Shown here piece by piece: positions 1-4,772 of a stretch of DNA of 5,240 bases (positions within the stretch are counted from its first letter, which is position 1; the number at the start of each line of letters is the position of its first letter). Source of the stretch: Nitrospirota bacterium. Its GTDB lineage: Bacteria > Nitrospirota > Thermodesulfovibrionia > Thermodesulfovibrionales > JdFR-88. Both the position numbers and the translations under genes were made by a program. Under the pieces are notes generated by a model. That model worked only from the letters and a program-made list of their open reading frames with translations. It made no database searches and had not been told where the DNA came from. The DNA is taken from the NCBI GenBank assembly GCA_021825785.1, contig JAKAGP010000163.1, forward strand, positions 1-5,240. The letters run 5' to 3'.

Positions 1-237
1 GCGGTATTCTCCGCTCTCGCGCTGGCCTCCGCGAAGTCCTTCAAAAGCATTGCCATGCCCGCCATAAGCAGCGGCATTTTCGGTTTCCCCAAGGACAGAT
101 GCGCCAGAATCCTTGTGAGGTCTGCCCTCCGCTTCATCCGTGATAACCCGGCTACTACCCTTGAGACAATTGAATTCTGCCTTTTTGACAGGAAAACTTC
201 CGGCTATTTTCAGTCGGAGATAGAGCAGCTAGGCTAA
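1..237 (+). CDS. Macro-domain (ADP-ribose-binding) protein, 3' part only
   Basis: The frame is open from base 1 and gives 78 residues before TAA at 235-237; the 5' end lies outside the window. The fragment carries the second ligand-binding loop of macro domains, PAISSGIFGFPK (fragment residues 20-31). It is followed by a helix with Arg/Ala/Leu spacing and a final strand, IEFCLFD (57-63), then a short helix, as at the C-terminus of Appr-1''-p/O-acetyl-ADP-ribose-processing macro domains. Known members bind ADP-ribose or remove it from proteins or O-acetyl-ADP-ribose in the cytoplasm. Stand-alone members are about 170-180 residues, so roughly the first 95-100 residues are missing, including the first loop that helps catalysis; activity cannot be judged. 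An internal ATG at 55 falls inside the conserved loop region and is not a credible start. A 238-nt gap separates it from the next gene, so it is probably a separate transcription unit. Confidence 0.85.
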   Translation, partial: AVFSALALASAKSFKSIAMPAISSGIFGFPKDRCARILVRSALRFIRDNPATTLETIEFCLFDRKTSGYFQSEIEQLG

Positions 238-322
238 AAAAACAATCGCTAGCGCGACAGCCGCTTTGTCCGGCGATATTTATCGAGCTGAGACACTAAA
301 TTTTACATTTTTACGTTCGAAA

Positions 323-352
323 ATTCGTCACTTTTTGCCCACTATTCATTTT
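323..352 (+). repeat. Direct repeat copy 1
   Basis: Begins ATTCGTCACTTTTTGC and continues CCACTATTCATTTT. It matches copy 2 (398-428) at 27 of 31 aligned positions, with one 1-nt gap and three mismatches. Start-to-start spacing is 75 nt. Both copies lie upstream of the probable promoter of the Fe-S carrier gene, so regulator binding or a remnant duplication are both possible. Confidence 0.6.
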
Positions 353-368
353 ATGCCTGCGCGGGCAT
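353..368 (+). repeat. Small hairpin between the two direct repeats
   Basis: ATGCCT (353-358), loop GCGC (359-362), GGGCAT (363-368): six pairs including one T-G wobble. It directly abuts the end of direct repeat copy 1. No T-run follows, so it is not an intrinsic terminator; it could be an operator-like dyad or chance. Confidence 0.4.
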
Positions 369-397
369 CGGATGTGAGGACCTTTTTTATTTACCGT

Positions 398-428
398 ATT
401 CGCTCACTTTTTGCTCGCTATGCATTTT
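398..428 (+). repeat. Direct repeat copy 2
   Basis: Begins ATTCGCTCACTTTTTGC and continues TCGCTATGCATTTT. It is the second copy of the 323-352 element, ending four bases before the -35-like hexamer at 433-438. That position would suit a regulator site next to the promoter, but this is inference from placement only. Confidence 0.6.
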
Positions 429-432
429 TCCC

Positions 433-461
433 TTGCAAAAATAAGTATTATTTTTTAATAT
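433..461 (+). promoter_or_regulatory. Probable sigma70-type promoter of the Fe-S carrier/amidase genes
   Basis: TTGCAA (433-438) and TAATAT (456-461) each match 4 of 6 consensus bases and are separated by exactly 17 nt within A/T-rich DNA. A transcript would start near 468, leaving only about 8 nt before the ATG at 476 or about 20 nt before the in-frame GTG at 488. The spacing and position are good, but A/T-rich DNA gives such matches by chance fairly often. Confidence 0.45.
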
Positions 462-475
462 CTGTTCAAATATAT

Positions 476-715
476 ATGGAAAACAGCGTGTTAAGAGATA
501 AACTTGAAGCAACGCTTGAGAAAATACGCCAGGGGCTGAAGTCTGAAGGCGGGGACATAGAGCTGGTTGATATCAAGGGAGGGGTCGTTTACGTGCGGCT
601 CAAGGGGGCTTGCGAAGGGTGCCCCATGTCAATGCTCACGATGAAAAATTGGGTGGAGTCCACTTTTAAAAAAGAATTGCCGGAGTTGAAAATATCTCAA
701 GTGAAGGCGGTATGA
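476..715 (+). CDS. NifU C-terminal-domain (Nfu-type) Fe-S cluster carrier
   Basis: This 79-residue protein is a single NifU C-terminal domain. Visible hallmarks are the N-terminal helix, SEGGDIELVDI (residues 23-33), a strand ending in the cluster-binding motif GACEGCPMS (44-52) with Cys46 and Cys49 in a CxxC, then TMKNWVE and the final ELPEL strand. In the family two subunits share one 4Fe-4S cluster through these cysteines and pass it to apo-proteins in the cytoplasm. Length matches stand-alone members (about 70-80 residues). The start is chosen at ATG 476 because homology begins within a few residues. No Shine-Dalgarno precedes it; the in-frame GTG at 488 has a weak GGA seven bases upstream and would lose only four residues. 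The frame extends upstream to ATG 266, but that extension is not family-like. The stop overlaps the start of the amidase gene (ATGA), so the two are probably co-translated. The client protein is unknown. Confidence 0.92.
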   Translation: MENSVLRDKLEATLEKIRQGLKSEGGDIELVDIKGGVVYVRLKGACEGCPMSMLTMKNWVESTFKKELPELKISQVKAV

Positions 716-2271
716 AGGGAAGGACTTTTTCATTTTTATTTTTATTTTTTCCGGCTATCTTTCTTTCGTTTTCCCCGGGACTAAAGCCCGCCATGGGCTG
801 CGAGCTTAAGGACGTAAAGATATCCTCAGAAACTGGGCGCGCCGAATGTGTACTTGTGACCAGCGGCAAGGTGGATTTCCAGGAGCACGCCCTTTCCAAG
901 CCCCAACGGGTTTACGTGGACCTTTTGGGCTCAAACCTGAAAAGGGGTCTTTCCCGGATTTTGCAAAGGAGACTCAAGGCCGGAGGCATTGTAAGCGCGG
1001 TAAGAGTGGCGCAGTTCGATCGAAGGACCGTAAGGGTTGTTTTTGAATTCAATAGCACGCCGAATGTAAGCATAACGAGGCCTTCCGGCAAAAAAAATTC
1101 AGGTCTTGTCCTTGATTTCTCCGAAGGGTTCAATGGGGATGAGAGTAAAGCCGCAAGCCATCCCGGCGCAGGACTCTCTGTTGAGCCAGGACCCTCTGTT
1201 AAGTCAGGACGTTCTGAGATCGCCGCTCAGATCAACCGGATAAGAACAGATGTCTTGAACGGCTTGTCCGGCGCGCCCTCCCACGAGTTGCCTTCGGCGC
1301 TGGCAGTTAATCGAAGGGGCGGCTCCGCAAAAGAGAAAGAGATATACGGTGCATTGGCAAAAAAAGTTGCACCTTCAGCCTCCGCATCATTCGTCAATAA
1401 TACTGCCCCGGCCTTAAAAAACGGAAACAGAAATAATGTCCTGGCCTCTGTTTCTGATGTCAGGCGGCGGAAGCCGTCGGAAGACGAAAGAGGCGGGCCG
1501 TTCCCCTTTAATAAATGGCGCGTAGTGATAGATCCCGGCCACGGCGGGAAAGACCCCGGCACAAGCGGCACGGACGGCCAGCACGAAAAGCAATACACCC
1601 TTGCCATCGCCAGAAGGCTGGCCGGCATTCTAGGCAAGGATCCCCATTATGAGGTCTTCCTCACACGGGACAAGGACAAGTTCATTACCCTGGACAACAG
1701 GACACTCATGGCCAACAGGGTCCAGGCGGATATCTTCGTATCGATACACATAAATTGGAGCTCGGATTCCGCCACGCGGGGGATAACCACATATTTTCTG
1801 AATTGGACGAATGATGCCGAGGCAAACAGGGTTGCGGCCAGGGAAAACCAGATATCCATGAAAAGGCAGAAGCAGGCCAGATCGCAGCTTGGCTATATCC
1901 TTGCCTCTCTTCAGCTTGAGGGCAAAAGGGACGGTTCTTTAAGGCTTGCAAACTATATTGAGAATTCCGTAAGCTCTTACGTCCGTGAGTATCATCCCAA
2001 CGAGCCTGGCCTGGGCGTAAAAGAGGCCCTTTTCTATGTGCTTGTGGGCGATAAAATGCCTGCTGCGCTGGTGGAGGTCTCCTTTCTCTCCAATCCCAAA
2101 GACGAGGAGCTACTTGAGGAGCGCTCTTATATCGATGAGGTCGCACAGGGTATAGCGGATGGCATCGGCGATTATTTCAGGAGCGTTCCCGTGAGGGCCC
2201 TCCGCGCCATGGCCCAAAGTCAAATATACAAAAGCAATGAAAAAGGAAAAACCCGGGAACCGGGGGCCTGA
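712..2271 (+). CDS. Exported N-acetylmuramoyl-L-alanine amidase (AMIN + Amidase_3, AmiB/AmiC-like)
   Basis: This 519-residue zinc amidase cuts the bond between N-acetylmuramic acid and L-alanine of peptidoglycan, usually at the division septum in the periplasm. Order of parts: signal peptide (about 1-29, very Phe/Leu-rich core); AMIN domain (about 31-136), which targets septal peptidoglycan in relatives; low-complexity linker (about 141-264) with short repeats; Amidase_3 domain (about 269-490); basic polar tail (491-519). Catalytic signatures are complete: DPGHGG (274-279, zinc ligand His277), Glu292 in HEK, His346 in SIHIN, and catalytic Glu455 in VEVSFLSNP. The segment about 364-420 (ARENQ, ILASLQL, SLRLAN) matches the insertion that includes the autoinhibitory helix in E. 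coli AmiB/AmiC, so activation by an EnvC/NlpD-like LytM protein is likely. The ATG overlaps the previous stop and has GAAGG at 703-707. Cys30 follows AMG, a poor lipobox; a soluble periplasmic protein is favoured. Confidence 0.95.
   Translation: MKGRTFSFLFLFFPAIFLSFSPGLKPAMGCELKDVKISSETGRAECVLVTSGKVDFQEHALSKPQRVYVDLLGSNLKRGLSRILQRRLKAGGIVSAVRVAQFDRRTVRVVFEFNSTPNVSITRPSGKKNSGLVLDFSEGFNGDESKAASHPGAGLSVEPGPSVKSGRSEIAAQINRIRTDVLNGLSGAPSHELPSALAVNRRGGSAKEKEIYGALAKKVAPSASASFVNNTAPALKNGNRNNVLASVSDVRRRKPSEDERGGPFPFNKWRVVIDPGHGGKDPGTSGTDGQHEKQYTLAIARRLAGILGKDPHYEVFLTRDKDKFITLDNRTLMANRVQADIFVSIHINWSSDSATRGITTYFLNWTNDAEANRVAARENQISMKRQKQARSQLGYILASLQLEGKRDGSLRLANYIENSVSSYVREYHPNEPGLGVKEALFYVLVGDKMPAALVEVSFLSNPKDEELLEERSYIDEVAQGIADGIGDYFRSVPVRALRAMAQSQIYKSNEKGKTREPGA
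732..750 (+). repeat. In-frame ATTTTT hexamer repeat in the signal peptide
   Basis: Three perfect tandem copies of ATTTTT (732-737, 738-743, 744-749) plus one T encode the alternating Phe/Leu core of the amidase signal peptide. Gain or loss of a unit keeps the reading frame and changes the hydrophobic core by two residues; single-base slippage in a T-run would break the frame. Confidence 0.7.
1171..1218 (+). repeat. 18-nt in-frame tandem repeat in the amidase linker
   Basis: Two full units (1171-1188 and 1189-1206) agree at 15 of 18 bases, and a 12-nt third unit (1207-1218) is more diverged. Each begins GGAC and encodes a hexapeptide of the form G-x-S-V-(E/K)-x (residues 154-169). It lies in the flexible linker between the AMIN and catalytic domains, where length changes would be tolerated. 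Confidence 0.65.
2252..2264 (-). terminator. Terminator-like hairpin on the minus strand, inside the amidase 3' end
   Basis: CCCGG (2252-2256), loop GAA, CCGGG (2260-2264). Read on the minus strand the stem is followed at once by TTTTTCCTTTTT (complement of 2240-2251), as in an intrinsic terminator. On the + strand the T-run (2274-2280) begins nine bases after the stem, too far for a standard terminator. No minus-strand gene is visible nearby, so function is doubtful. Confidence 0.25.
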
Positions 2272-2277
2272 CGTTTT

Positions 2278-2335
2278 TTTATTTCTATTTTTTGACCCGG
2301 TGCGCTGATACTGTAAAAACAAAAACATAAATAAA
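2278..2335 (+). repeat. Long A/T inverted repeat between amidase and D-aminoacylase genes
   Basis: A T-rich arm (2278-2294) can pair with an A-rich arm (2320-2335): about 15 A/T-dominated pairs with two small bulges around a 25-nt loop (2295-2319). It has the same plan as the element at 3992-4036. A/T-only stems are weak in RNA and low complexity inflates such matches. The whole gap 2272-2372 contains no gene and no clear promoter: TTGACC at 2292-2297 lacks a well-placed -10 partner. Confidence 0.4.
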
Positions 2336-2372
2336 GCAGAGCAAAAGCAAAAGAAAGCAAAACTAAAGCCTC

Positions 2373-3974
2373 GTGAAAAAATTCGATATCCTCATATCAG
2401 GCGGTGCTGTCTATGACGGAAGCGGACAGCCGCCGGTGGAAGCTGACGTCGGCATCTCCCAGGGGCACATATCATTGGTTGGCGGGGCGCGCGGGGGAGA
2501 TGCATCATTCGTTATTGACGCAAAGGGGCTTTGCGTCTCGCCGGGGTTCATAGACACTCACAGCCATTCCGATTTCACTCTGCTTGCGGACCCCCTTGCG
2601 GCGGAGGGGAAGCTTTTCCAGGGCGTCACCTGTGAGATAAACGGCAACTGCGGACTTTCGGGAGGGCCTATCGCCGGCGCGGCCAGGCAGCAAAGGGAAA
2701 GCGACCTTTTGGAATACGGGATAACCGAGCGTTGGGAGAGCATGGGGCAGTATCTGGATATCCTGGAAAAGCGCCGCCTCCTCATGAATTCTGCCACCCT
2801 CACAGGTCACGGTAATCTGAGGGCCTCCGTAATGGGATACGCGGACCGGGAGCCCTCGAATGACGAGCTGAACGCCATGGCCGCCCATCTGGAGGAGTCC
2901 CTGCGGGCAGGGGCCATCGGCCTTTCGACCGGCCTTATTTATCCGCCCGGGGCGTACAGCCGCACGGAAGAGCTCGTGAGGCTGGCGCAGGCGGGCAGGA
3001 GGGTATATGACAACTTCATTTACACAACCCATTTAAGAAGCGAGGGAGACAACCTTATCGAGGCGCTCGGGGAGGCCATAACCATCGGAAAGGCGGCGGG
3101 GCGTCTGCAGGTCTCCCATATGAAAACGGCGGGACGGCGGAACTGGGGCAAGATATCGGAGGCTATAGGAACGATGGAGGATGCCAGGGCCTCCGGACTG
3201 AGGGCCACTGCGGACCGTTATCCCTATACCGCCGCGTCAACGGACCTGGACACTATACTGCCGGCGTGGGCGTATGAGGGGGGCTCACAGGCCGAGCTTG
3301 CCAGGCTAAGGGATCCGGCGGCGCTCAGGAAGATATCAGACGAGATCAAAAAAGTCAAAGACTCTCCTTACTGGGAAAGCGTCTACATAGCCTCCACCCC
3401 CAATAAGGAAGACAGCTGGATGGAGGGCAAAAACCTGGCTGAAATAGCAGGCGCGCTTGGGGAAAAACAAAAAACCCCTCTCGATGTGCTTTTTCACATC
3501 CTGATAAGGGGCGAGGTGCGGGTGCAGGCCATATTCCACAGCATGAACGAGGACAACCTGCGCCGCCTGTACGAATTGCCGTGGGTGATGGTGGGCTCAG
3601 ACAGCTCGGCACGTTCGTTTTCCGGGCCAAGCGCAAAGGGCAAGCCCCATCCCAGGGCCTTTGGAACCTTTCCCCGCTTCCTGAAAAGGTATACAATTGA
3701 AGAGAGACTCATGAGCTTGGAAGAGGCGGTAAGAAAGATCACCTCTCTTCCGGCGGACACCTTCGGACTCTCCGGAAGGGGAATGATAAAAGAAGGATTT
3801 GTGGCCGATATAGCCGTGTTTGACGCCGGGCGGATAGCGGATACCGCAACCTTCGAGGAGCCATTTCAAAAGGCGCGGGGGGTTGAGCATCTGCTTGTGA
3901 ACGGCAATGCGGTAATAACAGGGGGCGTTCTCACGGGAAGGCGGCCCGGCAGGGTCTTGAGAAAGGGCAAATAA
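2373..3974 (+). CDS. N-acyl-D-amino-acid deacylase (D-aminoacylase), amidohydrolase superfamily
   Basis: This 533-residue cytoplasmic metallo-hydrolase removes the acyl group from N-acyl-D-amino acids. The N-terminal strand region FDILISGGAVYDGSG (4-18) and the C-terminal ADIAVFD (478-484) form the small beta domain; the TIM barrel lies between. Metal and catalytic residues are all present: HSH at 63-65, Cys93 in NGNCG, His220 in TTHLRSEGD, His249 in VSHMK, and Asp410 in VGSDSS. These correspond to the Cys/His ligands and catalytic Asp of the Alcaligenes D-aminoacylase. The HPRAFGTFPR motif (426-435) is also typical. Length fits the longer family members. The GTG at 2373 is the only possible upstream start, because an in-frame TAA lies at 2364-2366; no Shine-Dalgarno is visible. 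There is no signal peptide. The exact acyl group and amino acid cannot be read from sequence, and D-glutamate, D-aspartate or broad-specificity types are possible. Confidence 0.93.
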   Translation: MKKFDILISGGAVYDGSGQPPVEADVGISQGHISLVGGARGGDASFVIDAKGLCVSPGFIDTHSHSDFTLLADPLAAEGKLFQGVTCEINGNCGLSGGPIAGAARQQRESDLLEYGITERWESMGQYLDILEKRRLLMNSATLTGHGNLRASVMGYADREPSNDELNAMAAHLEESLRAGAIGLSTGLIYPPGAYSRTEELVRLAQAGRRVYDNFIYTTHLRSEGDNLIEALGEAITIGKAAGRLQVSHMKTAGRRNWGKISEAIGTMEDARASGLRATADRYPYTAASTDLDTILPAWAYEGGSQAELARLRDPAALRKISDEIKKVKDSPYWESVYIASTPNKEDSWMEGKNLAEIAGALGEKQKTPLDVLFHILIRGEVRVQAIFHSMNEDNLRRLYELPWVMVGSDSSARSFSGPSAKGKPHPRAFGTFPRFLKRYTIEERLMSLEEAVRKITSLPADTFGLSGRGMIKEGFVADIAVFDAGRIADTATFEEPFQKARGVEHLLVNGNAVITGGVLTGRRPGRVLRKGK

Positions 3975-3996
3975 AGGACGGCCGCACTATTTTTTT
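3941..3996 (+). terminator. Possible weak terminator after the D-aminoacylase gene
   Basis: GCGGCC (3941-3946) can pair with GGCCGC (3980-3985), and a run of seven T (3990-3996) follows four bases later. The 33-nt loop is too large for a standard terminator and the upstream arm lies in the coding region. It could attenuate rather than end transcription. Confidence 0.25.
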
Positions 3997-4036
3997 ATTT
4001 TCAGTCCTGCCGCGGCAAAAAATCAAAAAATAAAAA
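3992..4036 (+). repeat. A/T inverted repeat abutting the start of the C26 peptidase gene
   Basis: TTTTTATTTT (3992-4001) is the exact reverse complement of AAAATAAAAA (4027-4036), giving a 10-bp all-A/T stem with a 25-nt loop that includes the palindrome GCCGCGGC (4009-4016). The A-rich arm ends one base before the ATG at 4038. CAAAAAAT occurs twice in tandem (4016-4023, 4024-4031). The arrangement parallels that at 2278-2335. Confidence 0.45.
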
Positions 4037-4037
4037 C

Positions 4038-4772
4038 ATGCTTTTAAAAAAAGGACCGGTTATAGGGATAACCGCTGACCCCGGACCAGACCCATCCGGA
4101 GAGCGGGCCTCCCTCAAAGAGGAGTATGCACTGGCCGTCCTGAGTGCGGGAGGGATGCCTGTGGCCGTTCCGGTTTTTCCCATGGAAGACCCTCAAAGGG
4201 TTCTGGAATACCTGGACGGGATAATAGTTCCTGGCGGTGACGATATCGAGCCCTACTATTACGGTGAAAAGCAGAGGGTCCCCATGAAACTCGTCCCGTC
4301 GCGAAGGACGGATTTTGAGATATCTCTCATAAGGGCCGCCATCAGTCAGAACGTGCCTATCCTGGGCATTTGTTACGGGATGCAGCTTATCAATGTTGCC
4401 CTTGGGGGAAGTCTGTATCAGGACCTGGAGACGGATCTCAACGAAAAAATCCCGGTGATAAAAAAAAGAAGGGCGACAGTAGCGCACAGGCGGGGCTTGC
4501 ATGAGATAATTATCTCAGGGACAGGCCCGCTTCCCGCCGGACGGCACATGGTAAACAGCAGCCATCACCAGGGGGTAAGCAGGCTTGCAAACGTACTTAT
4601 TCCCGCGGCGCATTCGGAAGAAGGGCTTGTAGAGGCTTTCTACCTGAATGAGCGCACTTTTTCTTTTCTTGCGGGTGTGCAATGGCATCCGGAGCGCATG
4701 GCCGGAGATCCCGTTGCCCGGAACATATTCAGCTCGTTCATAAGAGCTGCCCAAAAAGCAGGAAGAAAGTAA
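4038..4772 (+). CDS. Peptidase C26 family gamma-glutamyl hydrolase (PuuD-like class I GATase)
   Basis: This 244-residue cytoplasmic hydrolase belongs to the class I glutamine-amidotransferase-like fold that splits gamma-glutamyl amide bonds, as PuuD does with gamma-glutamyl-GABA in putrescine breakdown. Family marks: PVIGITAD (7-14), DGIIVPGGDDIEPYYY (60-75), nucleophile Cys112 in GICYGMQ (110-115), VNSSHHQ (172-178), and QWHPE (215-219) with catalytic His217 and Glu219. Length is typical (about 240-255). The only sensible start is ATG 4038, immediately followed by the conserved first strand; no Shine-Dalgarno is visible and the leader is A-rich. Its stop shares a base with the next start. 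No other putrescine-pathway gene is visible here, so the PuuD substrate should not be assumed; gamma-glutamyl peptides, including cell-wall peptides, are alternatives. Confidence 0.93.
   Translation: MLLKKGPVIGITADPGPDPSGERASLKEEYALAVLSAGGMPVAVPVFPMEDPQRVLEYLDGIIVPGGDDIEPYYYGEKQRVPMKLVPSRRTDFEISLIRAAISQNVPILGICYGMQLINVALGGSLYQDLETDLNEKIPVIKKRRATVAHRRGLHEIIISGTGPLPAGRHMVNSSHHQGVSRLANVLIPAAHSEEGLVEAFYLNERTFSFLAGVQWHPERMAGDPVARNIFSSFIRAAQKAGRK

Larger units (their letters stand above)
238..475. other. A/T-rich intergenic region with repeats and probable promoter
   Basis: This 238-nt stretch has no credible gene. An open frame runs through 266-475 into the Fe-S gene, but its translation is unlike the family and the base composition changes sharply to A/T-rich. 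It holds two imperfect copies of a ~31-nt direct repeat (323-352 and 398-428), a hairpin between them (353-368), a small dyad CGATA-TT-TATCG (274-285) flanked by TGTC (267-270) and GACA (292-295), and a sigma70-like promoter near the end. The inverted pair TTTTTGC (408-414) and GCAAAAA (435-441) spans the start of that promoter. No convincing terminator for the macro-domain gene is seen. Confidence 0.6.

Noticed and set aside
228..265. Possible terminator after the macro-domain gene (GCTAG 228-232 with CTAGC 249-253; AGCG 251-254 with CGCT 262-265)
   Set aside because: The stems are only four or five pairs, mutually exclusive, and not followed by a T-run.
266..475. Seventy-residue N-terminal extension of the NifU-like protein from ATG 266
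   Set aside because: The extension does not resemble the family, is encoded by A/T-rich repeat-bearing DNA that includes a promoter-like pair, and stand-alone NifU domains begin at about residue 1 of the 476 start.
799..801. Lipoprotein cleavage site at Cys30 of the amidase
   Set aside because: The residues before the Cys are A-M-G; the -3 position should be Leu/Val/Ile, and the family is normally soluble in the periplasm. A-M-G also suits ordinary signal peptidase cleavage.
1706..2146. 146-codon open frame on the minus strand inside the amidase gene
   Set aside because: It lies entirely opposite the conserved catalytic domain, and its translation shows no recognisable domain; it is a shadow of the real gene.
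2259..2301. Stem ACCGGG (2259-2264) with CCCGGT (2296-2301) as a terminator for the amidase
   Set aside because: The 31-nt loop contains the T-run and no T-run follows the stem, so it does not fit an intrinsic terminator.
2505..3032. 175-codon open frame on the minus strand inside the D-aminoacylase gene
   Set aside because: It is antisense to the metal-binding core of a well-conserved enzyme; the composition reflects codon shadowing and no domain is recognisable.
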